Source: Bacteroidales bacterium
Lineage (GTDB): Bacteria; Bacteroidota; Bacteroidia; Bacteroidales; UBA932
Direction: 5' to 3'
Assembly: GCA_029007435.1 (NCBI GenBank)
Contig: JAQXHU010000009.1
Coordinates: 40,035-104,034 of the forward strand
DNA: 64,000 nucleotides
Under the pieces are notes generated by a model. That model saw only the letters and a program-made list of their open reading frames with translations. It was not told the origin of the DNA and searched no databases. This document shows, piece after piece, positions 10,301 to 18,420 of this stretch; the stretch's first letter is position 1; each line of letters starts with the position of its first letter. Both the position numbers and the translations under genes were made by a program.

Positions 10301-10790
10301 GCGCGATTTCCTTGACTTCGGTAATCCTGGTATATATCTTGGAACAGGTCTCGATTTCCATCACAGGAGTTGAATATGAGACTCTCCCTGCATTTTTCCC
10401 CCTTGTTGACTTCTTCATTCCGAGAGACAGGCGCGAACGGTAAACCAGGCCGTCATTGCCTTCGAAAACGACCTCACTGTAACAGTCAGCCCCGGGCGAG
10501 ATACCTATCCTTGTATATTGCCGGATGTCATTGACACTGATGGTCTCATCAGCCGACGGGCTGAACTTGTTATCTTTGGAATTCAGCACGCTCTGGATTC
10601 TCGGAGTGGTTCCGTACAATGCCATAGCAATGCCGTCAAGTATCACTGATTTACCCGATCCCGTGTCTCCGGTGATGAGGAAAATTGGCGGAGGATTCTG
10701 GCCCGCGGCACTGCCAAGCCCGTTCTCGAAATCGATGTCAGCCTTTTCCACCGAGGCTATATTCCTGATATGGAGTTGAAGTATCTTCAT
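7341..10790 (-). CDS. sbcC: SbcC exonuclease subunit (Rad50-like SMC ATPase)
   Basis: At 1149 residues this is the usual size for large SbcC proteins. The N-terminus carries the Walker A motif GDTGSGKS (about residues 45-52). Two long, highly charged coiled-coil stretches follow, separated near residue 568 by the zinc-hook motif CPLCGQR. The C-terminus has the ABC signature LSGGERFMISLALSLAL and Walker B ILFIDEGFGTLD. With SbcD it forms an ATP-dependent nuclease that opens hairpins and processes protein-blocked or double-strand DNA ends. The longer frame begins at TTG (10799). I prefer the ATG at 10790, which gives MKILQLHIRNI, the standard family start. It lies 5 bp downstream of the sbcD stop, so the two are translated from one mRNA. 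Confidence 0.95.
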   Translation of the reverse strand: MKILQLHIRNIASVEKADIDFENGLGSAAGQNPPPIFLITGDTGSGKSVILDGIAMALYGTTPRIQSVLNSKDNKFSPSADETISVNDIRQYTRIGISPGADCYSEVVFEGNDGLVYRSRLSLGMKKSTRGKNAGRVSYSTPVMEIETCSKIYTRITEVKEIAQRAVGLTFEQFCRMAMLAQGQFAAFLTGDKKSREIILEQLTNTEMFSKWGEAVNRIFKRAEEDEKNAKTLYEAETEHTIPEPELDVLQCEKKHLTEECAHLDNNKSEQCKILSVLETIENERNKIRSSELGLKEAGDERESIGYRSASSLVKNWNETATVRVHLRNRLDTGKELVKKKQEEAEAARDFRLLLADLEARREELANLYKQAGQLRELLNKDRAFAPVFAKAGEIAAMAAQYSVLLKEQETEILKVREAVAETAALSERKALYETELKKVISDQARVRETISRLNEERNGLDPDGISRKLVESAERYSVLKKLDADVKSRHLKQKEYDALSKNVIEDEAGLAILSANLETARLEYNDSKNEFIDAQSLAETMRAGVNEAIVELRRKLIKEKAEFCPLCGQRIDSVCQDVDFEGILSPLEIRCQAARQKYENAEIVFTAMKSDLDSKGAASAADRKRLGALAEELNVLDDIIGNSAAETGLDCSGNLKEQICDAFETLKKRNESLSNERDRAESIFKENRQWQEKLNSLDSEFKETNKSYNNAELALRDNASRIRQHEDASKSIGLKINDLHKSISESAILFRKDWDMNPGLFARDLKSAADIYKSNVEKLQNILMAINGMNSLLESITASKRAVLAERPSWDFKAQPEKIPGRNIADEWASFSRRLSSISQNMKNCIAQYAESDGIVKAYCDKNGVTEEELMKIDASGDEFSKALEYTTSVDGMIKSLEETIRRSARDISSAISALGLENESHLPERQEIESDIERIDAGLLEAHKRMGEIESRLESNRQNVEQVAKRKAEYEAALAKAEKWRRIAGYFGGTRFRTLAQTYILRPLLNNANVYLDKITDRYTLTCSEENEQLSILVLDRYNRNQVRSATVLSGGERFMISLALSLALSSLNRPDMNVNILFIDEGFGTLDEKSLDSVMATLERLQEIAGQNGRRVGIISHREELEERIPVKIKVLKKGPGRSIVECEHN

Positions 10791-10795
10791 AATTT

Positions 10796-12034
10796 TCAAT
10801 TACTTTCATTTTTCATTCTCTCCACTTCGGCGGCAACTTCAGAGAAGGCTTCCCGAATTTCATCAAGGCCGAGTCCCGGATAACGCCTGATTGTCCGCTC
10901 CACAAATCCGACCGGATCTTCCATCTGCTGAAGATCAGCGACTTCAAAGCGCGGCGCTTCAGGCTCTTCAGCAATATCACCGGATGAACCTGTCCATATC
11001 ACTTTGGGATTGTAGCGTACGGCGTCATCTGTTACGGAAATCATATCGTAGATTTTCTGGTTGAAATCCGGAGAAATCTGGGCGGAAGAGTCTATTCTGA
11101 GCCGTATATATCCTTCTTTCTTCGACATTGCGAATTCCCTCACAGCCTCCAGGGCATCTGATTCCGCCTGAAAAGAAGTCCCGTCCTCCGGCAAAATGAA
11201 AAAATGGCGGAGCTGATTGATTCTCAATTGCCTGATTCTTACATTACCCCCTCTCCGGTCAATATCCACCAGGCTCACGGAATGCGGATAGGTCTCATCG
11301 CAGCTGACGTGAAGGGCACTCCCGCTGTATCTTATCACACCCGACCTCAAAGTGATATCATCGATATATGATTCCTCTTTATGTCCAACAGTCTGCGGTT
11401 TATGGATATGGCCGAGAGCGAGATAGTCATAACCGGAGCCAAGGTCTCCTGAGTCATTTGTCTTAATATTGCCGATATCAAATCCGTGGCCGGAGAAATC
11501 AGAGCCTGTGACCGCCAGATGGCCTGTCATCACTACCGGCTTGCCGGAAACGTTTATTGCCGCGACACGGTCTAAAAGAGATTGGAACAGTTCTTTCCGG
11601 CATACCGGCATATACGGAACAGCGATTATGAACCCTTCAGGTATTTCCACAATATAATCGTCCTGCCAGCCGTCCGGTGAGTCGAGAAGCTCCAGCGACG
11701 GCGCAGCTCCTGATAGCACGGCATTCGCATATTTCCAGACAGCCCTGTCTGACTGGATCCTCGATGCGGAGTCGTGGTTGCCAGCGACAATTACAATCTT
11801 CATTGAAGGGCAGGATCCGTGAATCTCAGCTACGACATCCGCGAACGCCTGCCTCACTCCCGCCCCGGGCTGCTGTAAATCAAACACATCGCCACAGACA
11901 AGCAAAGCGTCCGGATGGTATTCAATGCACCAGGACTTAAGCTGCCTGAAGAAATGACGGTGTTCGTCCTCCCTTCCGTAATTCTGGTATATGACCTGGC
12001 CGAGATGCAAATCGGCCGTATGCAAAATTCTCAT
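10796..12034 (-). CDS. sbcD: SbcD nuclease subunit (Mre11-like)
   Basis: This 412-residue calcineurin-like phosphoesterase starts with MRILHTADLHLGQ. It then shows CGDVFD, VAGNHDSASR, VMTGHLAV and YLALGHIHKPQ, which are the metal-binding motifs of the Mre11/SbcD family in the expected order. The C-terminal region forms the part that contacts SbcC. It is the nuclease subunit of the SbcCD complex (Mn-dependent exonuclease and endonuclease). It is first in the minus-strand sbcD-sbcC-BtuF-like run and is divergent from the secreted hydrolase at 12113. Confidence 0.95.
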   Translation of the reverse strand: MRILHTADLHLGQVIYQNYGREDEHRHFFRQLKSWCIEYHPDALLVCGDVFDLQQPGAGVRQAFADVVAEIHGSCPSMKIVIVAGNHDSASRIQSDRAVWKYANAVLSGAAPSLELLDSPDGWQDDYIVEIPEGFIIAVPYMPVCRKELFQSLLDRVAAINVSGKPVVMTGHLAVTGSDFSGHGFDIGNIKTNDSGDLGSGYDYLALGHIHKPQTVGHKEESYIDDITLRSGVIRYSGSALHVSCDETYPHSVSLVDIDRRGGNVRIRQLRINQLRHFFILPEDGTSFQAESDALEAVREFAMSKKEGYIRLRIDSSAQISPDFNQKIYDMISVTDDAVRYNPKVIWTGSSGDIAEEPEAPRFEVADLQQMEDPVGFVERTIRRYPGLGLDEIREAFSEVAAEVERMKNESN

Positions 12035-12112
12035 AAACTGAAATGTACAATACCAATATACGAAATATTTTCCATATATTTGGAAAATCGGGCATATTAA
12101 TCAAAGATTATT
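12035..12112. promoter_or_regulatory. sbcD/hydrolase divergent region with palindrome over a -7 box
   Basis: This 78-bp divergent intergenic region holds a perfect inverted repeat, ATTTTCCA (12067-12074) and TGGAAAAT (12081-12088), with a 6-bp centre. On the plus strand TATATTTG (12075-12082) is an exact TAnnTTTG -7 box for the hydrolase gene and sits inside the palindrome. No clear TTG box is seen 19-20 bp upstream of it. An operator role is possible but unproven, since AT-rich palindromes are common. Confidence 0.4.
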
Positions 12113-13351
12113 ATGAGAAAGAGAACAGCGATGCTGCTGATGATATTCATCCCGGCGTTTATGGCCGCACAGAATCCATTCACCGGCAGCTGGAACGGTA
12201 AATTGAACGTTGGCCAGGCTTCCCTGACAGTGGTGTTCAACATCAGTTCCGGGAATGACGGAAATCTTGAATGCACTATGGACAGTCCTGACCAGGGAGC
12301 GGCCGGCATCAAGGCAGATGCATCCGTCAAAAACGCCGCCGCTCTGGAAATCACTGTACCCAACCTTGGAGTGACATATAAAGGTATGCTCATAAACGGG
12401 TCCATCATTGGAACATTCTCACAGATGGGCAAGAATTTTCCTCTGACTCTGAGCAAACGGAAAGAAGTTCTCAAACGGCACCAGAATCCTGAAGGACCTT
12501 TCCCTTACTCGGAAGAAGAAGTAACATTCACCAACATTGCTGCAGGAGCGGTTCTCGCAGGAACTCTTGTCATTCCTGACAATGCGACACCAGCGACGCC
12601 GGTGGTTTTGATGGTCACAGGAAGCGGCCTGGAGGACAGGAACGAGGAAATATTTGACCATAAACCATTTATGGTCATTGCGGATTACCTGGCAAGAAAT
12701 GGAATCGCTAGTCTCAGGTACGATGACAGGACCTTCGGCAAATCGACGGGCGGGAATGTCAAGGAAGCCACGACCCTGGACTTCCTCGATGACGCCGCGG
12801 CGGGAATCGAATATCTCAGGGCGTCAGGACGTTTCGGGAAGACAGGCGTGTTGGGGCACAGTGAAGGCGGAAACATCGCAATAATGTTGGGCGCCCGCAA
12901 GAAAGTGGATTTCGTCATCAGCCTCGCCGGAGTCGGAGTGAGGGGTGACGAGGCTTTCACCGCACAGGCCAACAGGATTATGGAACTGCAAGGCATTGAT
13001 CAGCGTTATACCGTACAGAGTTACAGGTCCACAGTGCTCGCACAGGGAAATCCGTGGATGGGGTGGTTTATCAATTACGACCCGTCGGAAGATGTCAAAG
13101 CCTGCGCCTGCCCGGTTTTCGCGGCGAACGGGGACAAAGACATCCAGGTGATTTCTTCAATAAACCTTGCCGGAATACGAGAAAACTTGCCAGACAATCC
13201 GGCCAACCTCATCAGGGAATATCCATCCCTGAATCATCTGTTCCAGCATTGTGAAACAGGAGACGTCTTGGAATACAGAAAGATAGAAGAGACATTCTCC
13301 CCTGGGGCACTGAATGACCTGGTCATCTGGATCAAAGGGCTGGGTCTATAG
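12113..13351 (+). CDS. Secreted alpha/beta hydrolase (EstD-like esterase architecture)
   Basis: This is a 412-residue protein with an N-terminal signal peptide (MRKRTAMLLMIFIPAFMAAQ), so it is periplasmic or secreted. Residues about 20-120 form a beta-rich domain (FTGSWNGKL onward) seen in front of many Bacteroidota alpha/beta hydrolases. The catalytic domain shows the nucleophile elbow GHSEGG, an acidic candidate in AANGDKDIQV and a His in PSLNHLFQ. The arrangement resembles esterases such as EstD. The substrate cannot be read from sequence. It is a single gene on the plus strand, divergent from sbcD, and its stop overlaps the convergent pnuC stop by 6 bp. Confidence 0.82.
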   Translation: MRKRTAMLLMIFIPAFMAAQNPFTGSWNGKLNVGQASLTVVFNISSGNDGNLECTMDSPDQGAAGIKADASVKNAAALEITVPNLGVTYKGMLINGSIIGTFSQMGKNFPLTLSKRKEVLKRHQNPEGPFPYSEEEVTFTNIAAGAVLAGTLVIPDNATPATPVVLMVTGSGLEDRNEEIFDHKPFMVIADYLARNGIASLRYDDRTFGKSTGGNVKEATTLDFLDDAAAGIEYLRASGRFGKTGVLGHSEGGNIAIMLGARKKVDFVISLAGVGVRGDEAFTAQANRIMELQGIDQRYTVQSYRSTVLAQGNPWMGWFINYDPSEDVKACACPVFAANGDKDIQVISSINLAGIRENLPDNPANLIREYPSLNHLFQHCETGDVLEYRKIEETFSPGALNDLVIWIKGLGL

Positions 13352-13900
13352 ATATTCACCCTGCCTCTTCCAGTAAACAAAGCCATAAACAGCTGATACA
13401 GTGTAGAAGAAGTAAAGTGCCGACATCCACCAGAGAGACTGGCACAGACACATCACTACCATCAGCACATCAGCGATTATCCACAGAAGCCACTGTTCTT
13501 TGTAAGAACGGACAAGCCACCAGGTAGCTATAACACTTAGAACAGTCACGCCGGCGTCAAGGCCTGACATAGAATCACCGAGAATGCGGAGCAGATAAAG
13601 GAAAAGAATTGTTCCGGCAATCTGGGCTGCGATGCTGACGAGGACAACAGGCAATGTTATCCTGCGCAGATGGACCGCACCGGAATCCACTGACGCGGAA
13701 TCACGCCGCCACTGGATATAGCCCCAGACAGCCATAATGACATAATACACATTGAGTCCCATAGACGCATAGAGCCCCTGCCTGAAAAAAACCACAACCG
13801 AGGCGGCTCCCGAGATTGCCTGCAGGAGCCACATCAGATTGTGCTGTTTGATTTCCAGCAACAGGAAAATGACTCCTGTCACCAATGCGAAGATTTCCAT
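13346..13900 (-). CDS. pnuC: PnuC-type vitamin (nicotinamide riboside) transporter
   Basis: This 184-residue membrane protein has about seven hydrophobic segments and the PnuC pattern of Trp, Asn and Glu residues (VIMAVWGYIQW, then EQWLLWIIADVL). PnuC proteins are facilitators for nicotinamide riboside, and relatives carry thiamine or riboflavin, so the substrate assignment is provisional. No riboswitch is seen in front of it. Its ATG directly abuts the GH125 stop (13900/13901), making it the last gene of the pdxA-recG-WYL-GH125 operon. A vitamin-related transporter fits a transcript that begins with the pyridoxal phosphate gene pdxA, but the genes between them are unrelated. Confidence 0.85.
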   Translation of the reverse strand: MEIFALVTGVIFLLLEIKQHNLMWLLQAISGAASVVVFFRQGLYASMGLNVYYVIMAVWGYIQWRRDSASVDSGAVHLRRITLPVVLVSIAAQIAGTILFLYLLRILGDSMSGLDAGVTVLSVIATWWLVRSYKEQWLLWIIADVLMVVMCLCQSLWWMSALYFFYTVSAVYGFVYWKRQGEYL

Positions 13901-15310
13901 CTACTTTACTTTTATTGAATTCAGAAGGTCGAGTTTGCCTTCGTCAATAAGGTGGATTATGAGCTCGCCGAAAAGAGTGTTGGCCCAGGCGAACCAGCTT
14001 CTTGTGAAATTGGACGGATCGTCCTTGTGGAACGTCTCGTGCATAAAGCCCGTGCCTGCGTCAGTTTTCATCAGAGTCTCCACACACCATTTTATCTCCT
14101 TGTCGTCATTTGAGGTAAAAGCCCTCATTATGATGCTCATAGGCCATATCATATCATAGCCGACATGTGGTCCGCCAATGCCCTCTCCGGCTTTCCCGCG
14201 GAAGAAATACGGATTATCCTCGCTCCATACGAATTTCCTCGTGTTCTGCCAGACAGGGTCATCGAAAGGAACGCAGTCAAGATATGGCATTGCAAGCAGA
14301 CTCGGAACATTGGAGTCATCCATCAGGAAAGCATTGCCGAATCCGTCCACCTCGAATGCATAGATGTCTCCATATTCCGGATGGTTGACCACAGCATATT
14401 TCTTAAGAGCCGCCTCTACCTCGGAAGCCAGTTCGCGGCACTGCTTAGCGAGTTTCTTCTCCCCGTTCACAGTCTCAAGAATCTCCGCAGCCTTTCTCAA
14501 TGAGCTGACAGCAAAGAAGTTGGAAGGAACAAGAAAATCGAAGGTGGTGGCGTCATCAGACGGTCTGAACGAGGAGACGATAAGTCCTACAGGATTGACA
14601 GGATTGCCATAGCCACGGCAGCATTTGGTGTCGAGCTGCCTGTCTGTCTTGCGGAGGAAACTATATGGCCCGAGGCCGTCCTTCCGCTGCTGGGTCTTCA
14701 GAGTATTGAGTATCTTGTCCATAGCCTCAATCCAGACCGCTCCGAATACAGACTCGTCACCTGTTGTCTTCCAATATTGATATGCCAGACGGATTGGATA
14801 GCACTGAGAGTCAATCTCCCATTTGCGCTCGTGCACGTTCAGATCCATATCTGTTCCGTCAGACTGCCACTCACCGCCGGTGGGCCCGTCGTTGAACGCA
14901 TTTGCGTAAGGATCAATGCATATCAGGGAGAACTGGCAGTTTATCACTCCCGCCAAAAGATTGCGAAGCTCCTCATCCTCATTGGCAAAACGGATGTACG
15001 GCCACACCTGGGCTCCCGAATCCCTGAGCCACATAGCGTGTATGTCACCCGTATAGACGAATGTCCTCCAGTTCCCGTTTTCGTCTTTTCCGAAATGCAC
15101 CGTGGTGTCAAGTGTGTTCGGGAAACAGTTGGCGAACATCCAGGCCAGGCGTCTGTTCTTCAGCTGGGACGTCACATCCACAATGGCCTTTTCTACTGAC
15201 TGCGAGACGAAGAGCCTGTCTTCCGGAGCCGGTCGGCAGGATTCAAAATCCTGTGCAGATGCGGCCGTGAAGAAGAAGACAGCAGCCGCTGTGAGAATAA
15301 AGTTTTTCAT
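13901..15310 (-). CDS. GH125 exo-alpha-1,6-mannosidase, secreted
   Basis: This is a 469-residue protein with a Sec signal peptide (cleavage near ASAQ, residue 20). Conserved GH125 (DUF1237) blocks are present: MWLRDSGAQVWPY, the HERKWEIDSQCYPIRLAYQY region, and GGPHVGYDMIWPMSII near the C-terminus. The family removes non-reducing alpha-1,6-mannose by an inverting, metal-independent mechanism and is common in gut Bacteroidota that digest N-glycans or yeast mannan. No SusC/SusD pair or other mannosidase lies nearby, so it is not in a recognisable polysaccharide utilisation locus here. It lies 10 bp downstream of the WYL regulator and abuts pnuC. Confidence 0.9.
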   Translation of the reverse strand: MKNFILTAAAVFFFTAASAQDFESCRPAPEDRLFVSQSVEKAIVDVTSQLKNRRLAWMFANCFPNTLDTTVHFGKDENGNWRTFVYTGDIHAMWLRDSGAQVWPYIRFANEDEELRNLLAGVINCQFSLICIDPYANAFNDGPTGGEWQSDGTDMDLNVHERKWEIDSQCYPIRLAYQYWKTTGDESVFGAVWIEAMDKILNTLKTQQRKDGLGPYSFLRKTDRQLDTKCCRGYGNPVNPVGLIVSSFRPSDDATTFDFLVPSNFFAVSSLRKAAEILETVNGEKKLAKQCRELASEVEAALKKYAVVNHPEYGDIYAFEVDGFGNAFLMDDSNVPSLLAMPYLDCVPFDDPVWQNTRKFVWSEDNPYFFRGKAGEGIGGPHVGYDMIWPMSIIMRAFTSNDDKEIKWCVETLMKTDAGTGFMHETFHKDDPSNFTRSWFAWANTLFGELIIHLIDEGKLDLLNSIKVK

Positions 15311-15320
15311 AATGATACAC

Positions 15321-16253
15321 TTATTTTATAATTGAATTATCTTGTTCATTATCAGAATCATACTGTTCCAGGGCACGGCGGAACTCGCCTGCCACTTCAT
15401 CCCGGACATAATCCGGCGCAATAATCTTGATACGGGAACCGAGCGAGCACAGGTCCATTATCATCCTCGTATTCGGCACCGCCCTGATGCTGACCCTCGC
15501 CTTGTTACGGAGCCAGGTTATCTTCTGGCTTTTGTGGAGTGGAAGATCTTTCAGGAAACGGGCTTGGTCAAGCGGGCATTCGAAAATGACTGTGTCAGGA
15601 GTCCGGTCATCCGAAAGATAAACTCCATAACTGTCACTGAAAAGGTCATCCACATCGAAGCTCGCCGGCAGCCTGAATCTCACATCCGTAACATCCAGCC
15701 GCTCGATACGGTCAAGGCTGTAAACCCTGATGCTGTCCCGTTCAAGGGCATAACCTACCATATACCAGCGTTTCATATCCTCTTTCAATGCATACGGGCA
15801 GACGTTCAATGTCTCCGACTCCTCGTCACGGTATTTGTGATACTCTATCGTGACCCGGCAGTTCTCCAGCATAGCGGCCATAATGTCAGTAAGATATTTC
15901 TGGCCAGAAGGAATATTGTCCACGGAAACACGGCCGGACAGCCTTTCTTTTCCCATTTCAAGGAGGCTGTTCACTGTGAACGTGTTCACCAGCCACGCTG
16001 TGCCGCCTGCTGAATCCTCGACATCGTCCGAATAGCGGATGAAATAGCGGTTGCGGCTCCGGTCGCATTCTATATTGATGCCGAAGACCTCATTGACAGC
16101 GTCCCTGTGGTTGAAAAAAGACCTGCGGGCATAAGGTGTCCCCCACCTCGCTTCCCATTTGCTCTGTATCTCCTCCAGGGTCAGGCCATCCTGGCCGGCC
16201 TTGGAGATGGCTTTAATCAGCCAGACATATTTATTGATAAGTTCAGTAACCAT
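15321..16253 (-). CDS. WYL-domain transcriptional regulator
   Basis: This is a 310-residue protein. The N-terminal part (LTLEEIQSKWEARWG, then SFFNHRDAVNEVFG) looks like a winged-helix DNA-binding region. The middle and C-terminal parts carry a WYL-type sensor (YALKEDMKRWYMVGY, a short YSLDRIERL strand) and a C-terminal extension. WYL proteins sense small ligands or nucleic acids and often regulate stress, defence or DNA-repair genes. The TTG-initiated longer frame overlaps recG. The ATG at 16253, 5 bp after the recG stop, is preferred. It lies between recG and the mannosidase gene, and its targets are unknown. Confidence 0.85.
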   Translation of the reverse strand: MVTELINKYVWLIKAISKAGQDGLTLEEIQSKWEARWGTPYARRSFFNHRDAVNEVFGINIECDRSRNRYFIRYSDDVEDSAGGTAWLVNTFTVNSLLEMGKERLSGRVSVDNIPSGQKYLTDIMAAMLENCRVTIEYHKYRDEESETLNVCPYALKEDMKRWYMVGYALERDSIRVYSLDRIERLDVTDVRFRLPASFDVDDLFSDSYGVYLSDDRTPDTVIFECPLDQARFLKDLPLHKSQKITWLRNKARVSIRAVPNTRMIMDLCSLGSRIKIIAPDYVRDEVAGEFRRALEQYDSDNEQDNSIIK

Positions 16254-16258
16254 ATCCG

Positions 16259-18406
16259 TCAACTTATCTTACTGTAGTCCAATTTATTGTACTTATCCTT
16301 GCGCAGTTCCAGGCGCAGCTGCCTGTTCTGAGGCAGTGACAGGTCAGGGTCGTTCTCAAGAATATGAGAGGCATAGTCACGTGCATCCGCCAATATCTGT
16401 CCGTCCCTGGCGAGAGACGCTATCGACAGCTCTATCGGAAGACCGCTCTGCTGGGTACCCTCCAGGTCTCCCGGACCCCTCATCTTCATATCCTCCTCGG
16501 CAAGGACAAAGCCGTCTTCAGTACTGCATAAAAGGTCAAGACGCTTTCTGGATTCTTCACTTAACTTCCGGCTGCGGACCAACACGCAATAGGAAGCCCC
16601 GCCTCCCCTTCCGACTCTGCCCCTCAACTGGTGGAGCTGGCTGAGACCGAACCTTTCAGGGCTCTCTATCACCATTACAGTGGCGTTCGGCACATCCACC
16701 CCCACCTCAATCACTGTAGTGGAAACCAGGATGTTTGCTCGCCCGGCCACAAAAGCGTCCATATTGAATTTCTTTTCTTCATCACTCTGCTGGCCGTGGA
16801 CAATTGCGACTTTGTACTCCGGAAACGGAAACGCCCGGACAATCTCCTCGTAGCCCCTCTCGACATTCTTGTAGTCCACTTTCTCGTTCTCGAATATCAT
16901 AGGATAGACTATGAACGCCTGGCGTCCGGCAGAAATCTGGTCTTTTATGAATCTGTATAACGAGAGCCGCTGATTTTCACCTATCTGTATGGTCTGCACG
17001 GGAATACGGCCCGGAGGCATCTCATCTATGACGGAAATGTCAAGATCACCGTACAATGTCATAGCGAGCGTCCTCGGAATCGGCGTCGCCGTCATCACAA
17101 GGATGTGCGGAGAGACCCTGGACTTTCCCCAGAGTCTTGCGCGCTGGTCAACTCCGAACCGGTGCTGCTCGTCTATTATGGCAAGCCCGAGGTTCTTGAA
17201 TACAACCCCGTCTTCTATCAATGCGTGAGTCCCTACTATAATTCCTGTTTTTCCTGTCGAGAGATCCTCAAGGACAGCGCGCCGTTCAGCTGCCCGTGTG
17301 GTTCCGGTAAGGACGGAGACATTGACACCAGTGCCTGACAGATATTTGCATATATTGGAATAATGCTGTCTTGCAAGGACTTCCGTTGGAGCCATAAGAC
17401 AGGCCTGATACCCGTTGCCTGTTGCAATAAGTGCGGACAGGACCGCCACCATTGTTTTTCCGGACCCCACATCTCCCTGAAGCAGCCTGTTCATCTGCCG
17501 GCCTCCGCGCATATCCTCCCTAATCTCCCGGATAACCCTTTTCTGAGCCCCTGTAAGGCTGTAAGGCAATGATTCATAGCACTTATGAAAAGCCTCGCCC
17601 ACATTCGGCATAGGGATTCCCACAGCATTTCTGCTTCGGACATATTTCTGTTTGAGGAGAGAGAGCTGGAGGAAGAAAAGCTCCTCGAACTTGAGCCGGT
17701 ACTCTGCCTTCCGTAGAGACTGCTGGTCTTTTGGAAAATGTATATTCCTTAATGAGAAGTTCAGCGGAACAAGTCCCTTTTCCTTCATCACATAGTCGGG
17801 CAATGTCTCCTGAATATCCGGCAGCCCGGCATTGAGGGCGGACAGCATTATCCTTGTCATCACCTTTCCGGTGATTCCGGCGTTCTTCAGTTTCTCTGTG
17901 GAAGGATAGACTCCGGTCAGTGAAGCCTGAACCTGTGAGAACTCCTGCTGCCCGGGATCATCCACTTCCGGATGGACCATATTCATCCGCCCGTTATATA
18001 TGTTCGGTTTTCCGAAAAAAATATATACTCTGCCAGGCTGGATGCGCTTCCAGATATACTTGATTCCCTTGAAGAACACTATTTCCATAGAGGCAGTGCC
18101 GTCTGTAACGATGGCGGAAAGCCTGGAGACCATATTGAAATTGACTTGGCCTGACGATGCATCCACCTGGTTTCCGGCTTTGTCCAGCAAAACCGACGAA
18201 ACGACCTGAGCCCTGATCTGCACAGCGGCCGCTGTGGACTGGATTGAGGAGATAGGCTGGACAGTGGTCCTGTCAATGTATTTATACGGATATACCCTGA
18301 GAAGTTCCTGGATTGTGGAAGCCCCAAGTTCAGTGGAAAGGAGCTGGGCGCGTCTCGGCCCCACTCCTTTCAGAAACTGGATATCTGAACCCGGCGCACT
18401 CAACAT
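16259..18406 (-). CDS. recG: ATP-dependent DNA helicase RecG
   Basis: This 715-residue protein has RecG order. An N-terminal wedge/OB domain starts after DIQFLKGVGPRRAQLL. It is followed by helicase motifs: Walker A GDVGSGKT, the DEQH box (IIDEQHRFGV), VMTATPIPRT, and the C-terminal QLRGRVGRGG motif. RecG reverses stalled replication forks and migrates branched DNA. The ATG at 18406 lies 14 bp after the pdxA stop. It is followed by the WYL regulator with a 5-bp gap, so it belongs to the pdxA operon. Confidence 0.96.
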   Translation of the reverse strand: MLSAPGSDIQFLKGVGPRRAQLLSTELGASTIQELLRVYPYKYIDRTTVQPISSIQSTAAAVQIRAQVVSSVLLDKAGNQVDASSGQVNFNMVSRLSAIVTDGTASMEIVFFKGIKYIWKRIQPGRVYIFFGKPNIYNGRMNMVHPEVDDPGQQEFSQVQASLTGVYPSTEKLKNAGITGKVMTRIMLSALNAGLPDIQETLPDYVMKEKGLVPLNFSLRNIHFPKDQQSLRKAEYRLKFEELFFLQLSLLKQKYVRSRNAVGIPMPNVGEAFHKCYESLPYSLTGAQKRVIREIREDMRGGRQMNRLLQGDVGSGKTMVAVLSALIATGNGYQACLMAPTEVLARQHYSNICKYLSGTGVNVSVLTGTTRAAERRAVLEDLSTGKTGIIVGTHALIEDGVVFKNLGLAIIDEQHRFGVDQRARLWGKSRVSPHILVMTATPIPRTLAMTLYGDLDISVIDEMPPGRIPVQTIQIGENQRLSLYRFIKDQISAGRQAFIVYPMIFENEKVDYKNVERGYEEIVRAFPFPEYKVAIVHGQQSDEEKKFNMDAFVAGRANILVSTTVIEVGVDVPNATVMVIESPERFGLSQLHQLRGRVGRGGGASYCVLVRSRKLSEESRKRLDLLCSTEDGFVLAEEDMKMRGPGDLEGTQQSGLPIELSIASLARDGQILADARDYASHILENDPDLSLPQNRQLRLELRKDKYNKLDYSKIS

Positions 18407-18420
18407 TCAAACACCCTGTT

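Noticed and set aside
10791..10799. TTG start of sbcC
   Set aside because: The ATG three codons in gives the usual family N-terminus, and the TTG overlaps the sbcD stop.
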